DNA of 10,584 nucleotides from Syntrophorhabdus sp. (GCA_020724025.1 DYHU01000122.1:1-10584), one strand, 5' to 3'; shown: positions 1 to 6,151, counted from the first letter of the stretch. Numbers and translations are program-made. Notes: a model not told the origin generated them from the sequence alone.

Positions 1-96
1 ATTTCGAGTACCTTTTCACTTTCTCCCAAAATAATTACACTTGTTTAGAGACTAGAGTAAGAGTAATACAGGTAAGAATAGAAAGGAGGGTGGCCC

Positions 97-321
97 ATGA
101 AGATCACATCAAAAGGGCAGGTCACGATTCCCATTGAGATCAGAGAAAAGATGGGATTTCTTCCTGATACAGAAGTTGAATTCATCATTTCAGGAAATAC
201 CGTCCTGCTGAAGAAGGCCAAGTCTCAATCCAAACGCAGCCGGGATCTTATTGCTCGTATGCGTGGGAAAGCAACCGTTAAAATGACTACGGACGAGATT
301 ATGGCCCTGACACGGGGATAG
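97..321 (+). CDS. AbrB/MazE-type antitoxin (VapB-like), orphaned
   Basis: This 74-residue protein carries a SpoVT/AbrB swapped-hairpin DNA-binding domain over about residues 1-45, recognisable from the start MKITSKGQVTIPIEIREKMG and the following acidic and hydrophobic strands. The basic tail (about 42-74, ending in TTDEIMALTRG) would be the toxin-binding part. Antitoxins of this kind neutralise a PIN-domain RNase and repress their own operon. A good Shine-Dalgarno (aaaggaggg, 82-90) sits 6 bases before the ATG, which fixes the start. The partner toxin begins 3 bases after the stop but is broken by an internal deletion, so this antitoxin appears to survive alone. The fold is clear; whether it still has any function, for instance cross-neutralising another toxin, is unknown. 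Confidence 0.85.
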   Translation: MKITSKGQVTIPIEIREKMGFLPDTEVEFIISGNTVLLKKAKSQSKRSRDLIARMRGKATVKMTTDEIMALTRG

Positions 322-324
322 ATC

Positions 325-538
325 ATGGATATTGTTGTGGATAGCAACGTTATTCTGGACATCGTGACGGAAGACAAAATGCTTTCTTCACTACCGGAAA
401 AGAGGAGGGGGTAAGCGTTCACCACTCCCCGATTTTTTCATAGGAGCACATGCCGCCGTACTCGGAATTCCCCTGTTAACAAGGGATGCTTCCCGATACC
501 GAACGTATTTCCCGAAATTGAGATTAATCACGCCCTGA
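325..538 (+). pseudogene. VapC-type PIN-domain toxin, internally deleted and frameshifted
   Basis: The first 17 codons (325-375) encode [17 protein letters not shown], a typical PIN-domain N-terminus with the first catalytic aspartate at residue 6. The sequence then jumps to the C-terminal part of the same family in another frame (377-538): residues containing [39 protein letters not shown], and a natural-looking end LRLITP followed by TGA. Roughly 60 middle residues of a usual toxin of about 130 are missing, including the second acidic residue of the active site. The junction near 375-377 also shifts the frame, so translation from the ATG ends at 414 after 29 residues. The gene starts 3 bases after the antitoxin stop, the usual VapBC arrangement. 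The toxin is almost certainly inactive. Confidence 0.82.
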
Positions 539-572
539 AAAAAATAGGGACAGCGTCTGTGTCCCTTTTTTA
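538..572 (+). terminator. Rho-independent terminator after the toxin relic
   Basis: A 7-bp stem (AGGGACA at 546-552 with TGTCCCT at 560-566, loop 553-559) is followed by a run of six T (566-571). An A-run lies just before the stem (538-544), so it could also work for transcription coming from the right. It lies immediately after the toxin relic stop, as expected for the end of the antitoxin-toxin transcript. Confidence 0.7.
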
Positions 573-703
573 TTCCTAAATCCATAGGAAGCAGTCAACA
601 TGGATCAAAATTGAAAAGAGACTTCTCTCCCTCCGGTTTTAAAGCGGGGAGACAATTTTGAAGACCCGAAAATCGGAAGCTTCTCCTGTGTTGATTGTGA
701 ATT

Positions 704-2263
704 TTAATCCCTGGTTACATACATGGGGAACATTCGCTCAACCGGCAATATCACAACTCCCTTAAGGTCACTGCGATAAGCAATGCTGTACGGCTCAACA
801 TAAAGCCAGATACAAGGAGCATCATCCCAGAGTAATTCCGCCGCCTTCTCATAGAGTTCTCTTCGTTTTGCAGGATCCAGGATCCCACGCGCCATTCCTA
901 CCAACCTGTCAAACTCTGGATTTGTATAGAATGTCGCCCCCAGACTTCTGGGTGGATGAGCGGATGAGCTGAATAACATCAGCAGTGCAATGTCAGCGTC
1001 ATGATAGGGAGGCCCCCAACCTCCAAGGTAAAGCTCGATTTCGGTTTTATCCAATGGTTTTGTCAACATGGCCATGATGGTAGGCCAATCATAGACCTGC
1101 ACTTCTGTTTTTACTCCTATATCCTGGAGATAAGCCCGAACCGCTTCAACAACCTGTTTATCGAAAGCAAAACGACCGACAGGCGTAATCATCTTAATGA
1201 CAGCATCCCGAGGAAAGTTAGCTTCTTTAAGTAAAGTTTTTGCCTTCTCCGGATCATAGTTATACTGTTTTTTCATGGGGGCATAGCCAAAAAGTACCGG
1301 AGACATGGGAGCATCCATGGGTTTGACGACACCAAACATGAGCTTTTGGGCGATGGCGTGTTTGTCCACAGCGTAATTAAAAGCTTGGCGTACCCGTTTA
1401 TCTCTTGTGTGCCCCTTTTGAGTATTCATCCCTACGAAGATCGTCCGGGGGCTCGGTGGTCTGGCAACCTTGATCTTGGGATCAGACTCGAGAGATGAAA
1501 TATCCGCCGGTGTGGGTGAGTAGGCAAAATCTAAGTCTCCGGTTCGTAGCATGGCGACACGGGTCAGGGAATCAGGTATGATCATATAAACCAACTTCTC
1601 CACGGTGGGCTTCTTACCCCAGTAGTTCTCATTACGCACTAAAACAATCCTTTCTCCCTTAACCCATTCGGCTAATTTATAAGGGCCAGCCCCGACAGGA
1701 TTTCGTCGTAACTTGTCTGCGTCGTATTCCTCTAAAATTTTCTGGGGAAGTGGTTGGATCAGAAAGAGAACCGAATCAAAGGGGGCATAAGGTTCCTTTA
1801 GATGAACCTTAAATGTGTAATCATCAATTACGGTGGTCTCTTTTATCATCGAAAAGAAGACACGAAGGGGCACTCTGATCTTTGGGTTCAATAATGCATC
1901 GATGTGGAGTTTTAAGGCATGAGAAGTTAAAGGGGACCCATCCGAAAACTTGATCCCTTTCTTTAATCTTACAGTCCATGTCAGGCCATCTTCGGATACA
2001 GAATAATTCTGTGCCAGATGGGGAACGACTTTACCTTCAGGGGTGATCGTGGTGAGTGAATCATGGATCAATTGGTAGATGTTATGGTGCAAAGCTGTGG
2101 TGGTCTCAATTGGATTGAGCGTATCGGCATCGACCCCGATTCCTATTTTTAAGACTTTTATTTCTTTGCCATCTGCTGGTTCTGGTATGAATCCAGAAGA
2201 AAGCGCAAGGATGATACCCCAGAATATAATGATCTCCTTCATCCTTGTTTTTCGCTTTAACAT
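704..2263 (-). CDS. ABC transporter substrate-binding protein, family 5 (peptide/nickel type)
   Basis: This 519-residue exported protein belongs to the bacterial extracellular solute-binding family 5 (DppA/OppA/NikA-like), which delivers oligopeptides, nickel or other ligands to an ABC permease. Residues 1-32 form a signal peptide (basic start, hydrophobic core IIIFWGIILALSSG) without a lipobox cysteine. Family hallmarks are the LTWTVRLKKGIKFSDGSPLT stretch at about 94-113 and NPVGAGPYKLAEW at about 188-200, followed by RNENYWG. The start at 2263 is chosen because aagggggac lies just upstream. The frame stays open to 2533, but that extension runs through non-coding C/G-rich repeats and would place the signal peptide internally. 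A weaker alternative start is 2242. No permease or ATPase gene is in the window, so the binding protein is an orphan here and its ligand cannot be told from sequence. Confidence 0.9.
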   Translation of the reverse strand: MLKRKTRMKEIIIFWGIILALSSGFIPEPADGKEIKVLKIGIGVDADTLNPIETTTALHHNIYQLIHDSLTTITPEGKVVPHLAQNYSVSEDGLTWTVRLKKGIKFSDGSPLTSHALKLHIDALLNPKIRVPLRVFFSMIKETTVIDDYTFKVHLKEPYAPFDSVLFLIQPLPQKILEEYDADKLRRNPVGAGPYKLAEWVKGERIVLVRNENYWGKKPTVEKLVYMIIPDSLTRVAMLRTGDLDFAYSPTPADISSLESDPKIKVARPPSPRTIFVGMNTQKGHTRDKRVRQAFNYAVDKHAIAQKLMFGVVKPMDAPMSPVLFGYAPMKKQYNYDPEKAKTLLKEANFPRDAVIKMITPVGRFAFDKQVVEAVRAYLQDIGVKTEVQVYDWPTIMAMLTKPLDKTEIELYLGGWGPPYHDADIALLMLFSSSAHPPRSLGATFYTNPEFDRLVGMARGILDPAKRRELYEKAAELLWDDAPCIWLYVEPYSIAYRSDLKGVVILPVERMFPMYVTRD

Positions 2264-2313
2264 AAGTCCCCCTTCATCTAAGTGGCTCTTACCTTGAAAA
2301 TAACCCGATTCTT

Positions 2314-2352
2314 CCCCCTCTCTCCTGGCGGGAGAGGGCGGGGGTGAGGGGG
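2314..2352. repeat. C/G-rich palindromic repeat, type A
   Basis: CCCTCTCTCC pairs with GGGAGAGGG around a TGGC loop (stem near 2316-2339) and is followed by a G-rich stretch cgggggtgaggggg. The same pattern (CCCTCTC.CC.GGCG..A.AGGG.GGG) recurs on the other strand at 4976-5017 inside the C-terminus of another reading frame. It lies upstream of the solute-binding protein gene and is not coding there. Confidence 0.6.
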
Positions 2353-2362
2353 CATACCATGT

Positions 2363-2402
2363 CCACCCCCACCTCAATCCTCCCCTGTCAAGGGGGAGGA
2401 TA
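2363..2402. repeat. C/G-rich palindromic repeat, type B
   Basis: A perfect 9-bp stem, ATCCTCCCC (2377-2385) with GGGGAGGAT (2393-2401), is preceded by a C-rich flank (cacccccacctca). It lies about 10 bases from repeat A, and both sit in the 5' region of the solute-binding protein gene. The rest of the interval between that gene and the palindrome at 2513 shows no gene. Confidence 0.55.
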
Positions 2403-2512
2403 ACGTTTGGTAATTTTCCTTGTTCGAGGGTGACAACTCCGTCATAAAGTGAATGGCAGATTCTGGGAATAAGGTTAGACGAAAAGGGGGATAAAGTAAA
2501 GTTGTAAGTTGT

Positions 2513-2562
2513 AAATTGGGGACAGGTTCTCATTTATCAAAATGTGAACCCGTCCCCAATTT
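2513..2562. repeat. Long imperfect palindrome with GGGGAC core
   Basis: AAATTGGGGACAGGTTC (2513-2529) is mirrored by GAACCCGTCCCCAATTT (2546-2562) with a single mismatch in 17 positions and a 16-base loop. In either strand this would fold into a strong hairpin. It lies between the rhodanese relic and the solute-binding protein gene. It resembles REP-like extragenic palindromes, but there is no transposase nearby to confirm that. Confidence 0.65.
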
Positions 2563-2572
2563 CGATTAATTC

Positions 2573-2734
2573 CTATTTTTTTTCTGTCGGGTAATTAGCT
2601 TTAAGCCATTCTTCCCAACCTCCCTTGAGGACATATACTTTAGTATATCCTTCATTTCGGTGATCTTCTATGAGATGTTTTACGTTAAGCGCACTTCTCT
2701 CTTCGTTGGTTGAAGCGGAATAATGAAAACCCCC
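2573..2734 (-). pseudogene. Rhodanese-domain C-terminal relic
   Basis: The 53 codons directly following the stop of the upstream secreted-protein gene encode the last third of a rhodanese domain: the active-loop region FHYSASTNEERSALNVK, then GYTKVYVLKGGWEEWLKANY and a terminal PTEKK before a TAG. The pattern tyrosine, cysteine, x, cysteine, P-N-E of related sulfurtransferases is present as YSASTNE, so the catalytic cysteine is replaced by serine. There is no start codon with a ribosome binding site and no N-terminal two-thirds. The frame is otherwise undamaged. I read it as the remnant of a sulfurtransferase gene, not a functional product. Confidence 0.72.
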
Positions 2735-3175
2735 TCATTTCCTGGTAAACGTTACTCTTGATTTCTCACCATCGTTGATTATCATCTTATTCCCATCCTC
2801 ACTGATTTGGCCCTTGGAATCCAAAGGGCCCATGCCTGACATTATTTGAACTTTCTTAAAACCATTCTTATCGAGCTCCCCTCGTATTGACTCCCTACCC
2901 TTTGGATTCCAAGGATCATCTATCATTCTAATACCTACAAAAGAACTACCCGTTTGCGTTATCTTCACGATTTGCGGATAGGAACCATACTGGCTCCAGA
3001 GTCCATAGTTTTCTATAAATACGTCCCATTCTCCATTTAAGTCCCAAACCACCTCACCATTCGGAAGTGTAATAGTCTTCTTTGATCCTTTCTCTGCCTT
3101 CTGGGCGTACGCCACATAAAGGAGGGAAAGCATGGCAATCAATACTATCAGCAATATACCAATCCTTCTCAACAT
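2735..3175 (-). CDS. Small secreted beta-rich protein of unknown function
   Basis: I do not recognise a named family for this 146-residue protein. Residues 1-24 are a clear signal peptide (MLRRIG, hydrophobic core, cleavage after YAQ or AYA). The mature part starts with a charged linker, then alternates short hydrophobic strands with turns: a motif LNGEWDVFIENYG at about 46-58, IVKITQTGSSFVGI at about 69-82 and a closing strand SRVTFTRK. This pattern is typical of small beta-barrel or calycin-like folds, but that is inference. There are no cysteines in the mature part. AAAGGAG lies 11 bases upstream of the ATG, a rather long spacing. The stop codon is followed in the same frame by the rhodanese relic. 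Confidence 0.75.
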   Translation of the reverse strand: MLRRIGILLIVLIAMLSLLYVAYAQKAEKGSKKTITLPNGEVVWDLNGEWDVFIENYGLWSQYGSYPQIVKITQTGSSFVGIRMIDDPWNPKGRESIRGELDKNGFKKVQIMSGMGPLDSKGQISEDGNKMIINDGEKSRVTFTRK

Positions 3176-3368
3176 ATCTCATCACGCTCCTTTCTCAATA
3201 ATCTAAAAGTTAAAAACTAAGCATAGCTCCATGTGACCTTAACGATGTCACCCTTAGCAGCCCGGCGCTCTTCCAGAACCGAAAGCCTAAAGAAGTGACA
3301 GTAGATGTGAAATGCAAGGTCAGGCATAACCACTCATTACGTTCACAAAATACACGTCCCACCCACGC

Positions 3369-4199
3369 CTATCGTTGCGGACGCCGGTGCGACAAAAGCC
3401 ATGGCACGAGATCAGGCTCCGAGTACGCCCTGTCCCACGAATTGTGCGCCACGCCATCATACTCCGTGTATTTTACGTCGACCCCTGACGTTTTCAGTGT
3501 TTGGAACATCCTTCGTGACTCGTCGGGGGATACCATGACGTCGGCGGATCCGTGGAAGATCCAGACTGCCACCTTTGATATCTGGGATGCGACAGCCGTG
3601 TACGGATCTGGGGATTCGGCGAACGGATTTGCTCTCAAAAGACCAGCCTTGCGCTCCGCCGGTAGGTCAGGCCGCGGGAACGCGACAAACCCACAGATCG
3701 GAATGATCGCCGCAAACTTACCGGGAGCACGCGTTGCGACATACCATGTCCCGTGGCCGCCCATGGAGATCCCGGTGAGATAAACCCTTTCTGGGTCGCC
3801 GTTGAATTCCTCGATTGTCTTGTCCAATGCTTTAATCGCCAGGGTTGCCATCTCGCCCGTCCAGATCTGGTCGCGACGTACCTGGGGGAAAACAACGATG
3901 AATGGAAACCGCTTACGATCCTGGCGAATCGCTGGGCCCAGGCCAACTTGAGTTTGGAGGAGCCCATCCTCTCCCCGTTCCCCAACGCTATGCAGGAAAA
4001 GGATCACTGGGTGGAGCTTGCCTTGGGCGTAGTTGGCTGGGACGTATACCTGATAGCGATAGTTAACTCCGCCCAGTGTGACCTCCCGGTCAAGAAAGCC
4101 GGTCTCGATTCGTTGGGCCGAGGCCGCAGTAAACGCGAGCCCGAGGAGGAACATAAACAAAGGAACCGTTTTTTTCCACATCATCGCGCGTTTCATCAT
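3369..4199 (-). CDS. Secreted alpha/beta-hydrolase (esterase / predicted peptidase, COG4099-like)
   Basis: The product is 276 residues with a signal peptide (about 1-28, ending AASA before Q29), so it should act in the periplasm or outside the cell. The catalytic triad is readable: nucleophile Ser145 in GISMGG, Asp220 in FHGSADVMVSP and His252 in GVAHNSWD. The stretch HPVILFLHSVGERG (about 63-76) is the strand and oxyanion-hole loop typical of prolyl-oligopeptidase-like esterases such as poly(3-hydroxybutyrate) depolymerase relatives; the usual HG is HS here. The start at 4199 is supported by gaggaggtg a few bases upstream; an in-frame ATG at 4256 lacks such a site. The gene is visibly more GC-rich than its neighbours. 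An ester or small peptide substrate is likely but not defined. Confidence 0.88.
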   Translation of the reverse strand: MMKRAMMWKKTVPLFMFLLGLAFTAASAQRIETGFLDREVTLGGVNYRYQVYVPANYAQGKLHPVILFLHSVGERGEDGLLQTQVGLGPAIRQDRKRFPFIVVFPQVRRDQIWTGEMATLAIKALDKTIEEFNGDPERVYLTGISMGGHGTWYVATRAPGKFAAIIPICGFVAFPRPDLPAERKAGLLRANPFAESPDPYTAVASQISKVAVWIFHGSADVMVSPDESRRMFQTLKTSGVDVKYTEYDGVAHNSWDRAYSEPDLVPWLLSHRRPQR

Positions 4200-4242
4200 G
4201 ACACCTCCTCTTAATTTATCCTGATACTTTCTCAGGGATGCT

Positions 4243-4325
4243 TTCCATATTTTCACTTACTACCCAAGTGGGGATAGGTTGGGGGTGATGAATTTGATAC
4301 GGGTTTACCACCCAGAAATATGGAA
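4243..4325. repeat. 10-bp inverted repeat between two secreted-protein genes
   Basis: TTCCATATTT (4243-4252) is repeated as AAATATGGAA (4316-4325) with 63 bases between. The pair nearly fills the gap between the hydrolase gene and the upstream secreted-protein gene. It could be a terminal repeat of a tiny degenerate element or chance; no coding capacity lies between the arms. Confidence 0.3.
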
Positions 4326-4338
4326 GTGTCTCTCATTC

Positions 4339-4827
4339 TCATTTCTTTAATTCATAGGTTCCTGTGACCCGGGCGCAGCCCTGGGTTGTGCCTGGCACGA
4401 TCGGTTTGCCGCTGGTAATTGGTTTTGTTACGCAATTACCCGTTATCCCTTTAAATTTTCCGGTGCCATGAAGAAACGGTGCCGTACCGCCCTCAGGGCC
4501 ATAGGTTGCCTCAACCACAAAATAGTCCCCATCGGGAGCCATAAATTTACAATTCGTGGTGCCATACCTTTTTCCACCCATTACCTTAAAAAGACCCACG
4601 CAATGGTAAGTCATATTATCGAAAATCTTACTATCAAGATTGTCCCGGGTGATTCCTTTTACATCCGTGGTCATGATGGTCAACTCTTCGGTCGATATCA
4701 AAACATTGGTCGTTCCGGAACTGCAGTTTGTGATGTCCATAGACTCAGCCTGGGCCACCGGAATGAACATGACCGAACCTAAAATTATGGCAACCGCCCC
4801 CTTCCACCATCTTTTGATTAAATTCAT
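4339..4827 (-). CDS. Secreted protein of the GTGKxKGITG family, copy 1
   Basis: This 162-residue protein has a clear signal peptide (MNLIKRWWKG, hydrophobic core, cleavage after AQA at residue 27). The mature part begins with DITNC and carries APDGD (about 97-101), FLHGTGKFKGITGNC (about 118-132) and an end CARVTGTYELKK. The same ordered motifs occur in the genes at 9764-10254 and 10443-10584, so this is a paralogous family. I know of no defined function. Five cysteines in the mature part (35, 76, 93, 132, 151) suggest disulfides in the periplasm. The start is fixed by aaggaggtg 4 bases before the ATG, and the leader around it is shared with copy 2. The strand-turn pattern suggests a beta-rich fold. 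Confidence 0.82.
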   Translation of the reverse strand: MNLIKRWWKGAVAIILGSVMFIPVAQAESMDITNCSSGTTNVLISTEELTIMTTDVKGITRDNLDSKIFDNMTYHCVGLFKVMGGKRYGTTNCKFMAPDGDYFVVEATYGPEGGTAPFLHGTGKFKGITGNCVTKPITSGKPIVPGTTQGCARVTGTYELKK

Positions 4828-4931
4828 CGCACACCTCCTTGTTGTAAATTTTTTTAATGGTCCCTGTTTTTTAGCTGAACTTCCGTTTAGCCCTTAAACC
4901 TTCAACCTTTATCCTTTGACCTTTTTCTAGT

Positions 4932-4944
4932 GATCACCTCCTTT
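4932..4944 (-). promoter_or_regulatory. Extended Shine-Dalgarno-like sequence without a start codon
   Basis: On the minus strand AAAGGAGGTGATC is exactly complementary to the last 13 bases of the usual bacterial 16S rRNA 3' end. No ATG, GTG or TTG follows within the normal 5-12 base spacing; the next gene starts about 100 bases on with its own site. It overlaps the last codons of the 83-residue gene. Confidence 0.35.
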
Positions 4945-5185
4945 CCTTGTTAACGGCCTTCTGCCCGAAAAACTTTTCCCCCTTACCACCCACCCTTTTT
5001 CGCCGGGGGAGAGGGTTAATCGAAGCCTGTTTTTTAAGGCCTTTTAGAGAGTTCAAGATGTCCCAGAGTTCGTCATAATTAGTAAAGGCCTTCCTTCCTT
5101 TTTCTCCTACCTCTTCAACAAGTCCGACAAGACTGCGAGGTTTGCCTTTTTTGTAACGATAGATACGAAGGATATAGGTTTTCAT
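4934..5185 (-). CDS. Small conserved cytoplasmic protein with repeat-derived C-terminal tail
   Basis: The 83-residue product has two parts. Residues 1-48 (MKTYILRIYRYKKGKPRSLV, then GLVEEVGEKGRKAFTNYDEL, WDIL) look like a compact conserved domain of the small 'YIVRIYRR...GxVE...F.s..eLW.iL' type seen in deltaproteobacteria; no function is known to me. Residues about 57-70 (NPLPRRKRVGGKGE) are encoded by a C/G-rich repeat matching the one at 2314-2352, and the rest is a basic tail without family character. The original protein probably ended soon after residue 50. There is no signal peptide. No clear Shine-Dalgarno precedes the ATG at 5185, which lowers certainty about the start. Confidence 0.6.
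   Translation of the reverse strand: MKTYILRIYRYKKGKPRSLVGLVEEVGEKGRKAFTNYDELWDILNSLKGLKKQASINPLPRRKRVGGKGEKFFGQKAVNKERR
4976..5017 (-). repeat. C/G-rich palindromic repeat, type A copy, within a coding region
   Basis: Read on the minus strand, CCCTCTCCCCCGGCG then AAAAAGGGTGGGTGG aligns with repeat A at 2314-2352 with scattered substitutions. It encodes part of the C-terminal tail of the 83-residue protein. Confidence 0.55.
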
Positions 5186-5417
5186 GACAATCGCATAGAG
5201 CAGAGGGCATGGCGCATGGCGTAATTAAATCTCCTTTTTTTAGAAAGGTTAGTATCACAGAAGGGATAACAGATAGGTAACAGATTCATAAAAAATAGAT
5301 GGGGAGATAAGGGGATAGAGTGGAGCAAAGAATATGGTGATAGGGAGATTGGGAGATGAGGAGGTGGGGAGAAAAGAGACTGGAACTATTGAGAATTACT
5401 GAAGTAAATCATAAAGC
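5186..5417. other. Non-coding divergent intergenic region, purine-rich
   Basis: This interval between the minus-strand small gene and the VapBC promoter holds no gene I can support. Its right two-thirds is strongly purine-rich on the plus strand, with loosely repeated gggagat units (about 5300-5385). No hairpin or recognisable regulatory element was seen before the promoter at 5418. Confidence 0.5.
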
Positions 5418-5444
5418 TTGACAAAATTTTTGAATAGTTATACA
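5418..5444 (+). promoter_or_regulatory. Sigma-70-type promoter of the VapBC module
   Basis: A consensus -35 box TTGACA (5418-5423) is followed after 15 bases by TATACA (5439-5444) or after 17 bases by TACATT (5441-5446). It lies 45 bases before the antitoxin start, and its -10 part overlaps the left arm of the operator palindrome. Confidence 0.7.
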
Positions 5445-5468
5445 TTTCATCATAGACGTATAACTATT
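5433..5468. promoter_or_regulatory. Perfect 11-bp inverted-repeat operator
   Basis: AATAGTTATAC (5433-5443) and GTATAACTATT (5458-5468) are perfect reverse complements separated by 14 bases. The left arm covers the -10 box and the right arm lies in the early transcribed region, just before the Shine-Dalgarno. VapBC-type complexes usually repress their own promoter by binding such palindromes, so this is the probable autoregulatory site. Arm centres are 25 bases apart. Confidence 0.72.
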
Positions 5469-5488
5469 TTATTGGAGGTTAGATATTT

Positions 5489-5716
5489 ATGGCAATTGTT
5501 AAAACCTTATCCAAAGGGCAGATTGTGATCCCTGCGGAGATAAGAAAGAGATATCACATCGAACCCGGAACAGAAATCCAGATCATGGAGTATGGTGGTA
5601 TCATCTATCTTATCCCTCCTGTTGAGGACCCTATCAAGGCAGCTTGCGGGGTATTACCTCCTCAACCTTCTCTTTCTGAGAGACTTGTTAGGGAGCGGAA
5701 AAAGGAGTTTAAATGA
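5489..5716 (+). CDS. vapB: VapB antitoxin, AbrB/MazE family
   Basis: A 75-residue protein with an AbrB swapped-hairpin domain in residues 1-45 (MAIVKTLSKGQIVIPAEIRK, then RYHIEPGTEIQIME). The C-terminal part (about 48-75, DPIKAACGVLPPQPSLSERL and a charged end) is the expected toxin-binding tail. It should neutralise the PIN toxin encoded next and, as a complex, repress the promoter in front. ggagg (5474-5478) lies 10 bases before the ATG. The stop overlaps the toxin start by 4 bases (ATGA), indicating translational coupling. It is a different subfamily member from the antitoxin at 97-321. Confidence 0.9.
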   Translation: MAIVKTLSKGQIVIPAEIRKRYHIEPGTEIQIMEYGGIIYLIPPVEDPIKAACGVLPPQPSLSERLVRERKKEFK

Positions 5717-6120
5717 TGCCAAAGGGGTCATTTATTTTCGATAGTTATGCTCTATTAAAACTCTTTCAAAAAGAGAGAGGGTATGAAAAGGTGGTTCATC
5801 TCCTTGAAGAAGTAAGGAAATCAGGAACTACCAAATATCTAAATGCCATCAATCTTGGTGAAATCGTCTATTCAACCAAAAGGGAATTTGGGGATCAAAA
5901 GAAGTTAGAGGTTCTTGCGAATATCGAAAGGTTAAACTTCACGATTTTACCAGTTTCTAACAACCTGATATTTCAGGCCTCAGAATATAAAGCCCAATAC
6001 AACATCTCTTATGCTGACTGCTTTGCCCTTGCTTCTGCTTTAGAGTATAAAGCTATTTTAGTAACCGGAGATCCGGAATTCAAAAAGGTAGAACATTTAG
6101 TAGAAATAGTTTGGGTGTGA
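5713..6120 (+). CDS. vapC: VapC toxin, PIN-domain ribonuclease
   Basis: A 135-residue single-domain PIN protein of full family length. The acidic residues that bind the metal in this fold are all present: Asp10 in FIFDSYALLKL, Glu50 in NAINLGEIVY, Asp102 in ISYADCFALA and Asp120 in LVTGDPEFKK. Toxins of this family cleave RNA, often tRNA or rRNA, and inhibit translation until held by the antitoxin. The start overlaps the antitoxin stop (ATGATG; a second ATG follows at once, so initiation at 5713 or 5716 is possible). The module appears intact and functional in contrast to the broken pair at 97-538. The RNA target cannot be read from the sequence. Confidence 0.9.
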   Translation: MMPKGSFIFDSYALLKLFQKERGYEKVVHLLEEVRKSGTTKYLNAINLGEIVYSTKREFGDQKKLEVLANIERLNFTILPVSNNLIFQASEYKAQYNISYADCFALASALEYKAILVTGDPEFKKVEHLVEIVWV

Positions 6121-6151
6121 TAGGTTCCCAATAGGTTGCGCAATTAGATTG

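Noticed and set aside
2264..2533. N-terminal extension of the solute-binding protein by 90 residues
   Set aside because: The extension is translated repeat sequence (SPPPSPARREGEE type) and would put the signal peptide inside the protein.
2735..2737. TGA as a selenocysteine codon joining the secreted protein to the rhodanese part
   Set aside because: The secreted protein has a natural-looking end, the rhodanese catalytic position lies several codons later and is serine, and no selenocysteine insertion hairpin directly follows the TGA.
3217..3327. A 36-codon minus-strand ORF ending DIVKVTWSYA downstream of the hydrolase gene
   Set aside because: No Shine-Dalgarno, no recognised family and very short; it may be a relic but there is not enough to support a gene.
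3217..3340. Integron attC-like site suggested by GGTTATGCC and GCTTAG motifs
   Set aside because: The core sites do not fit the consensus arms and no integrase or cassette array is present.
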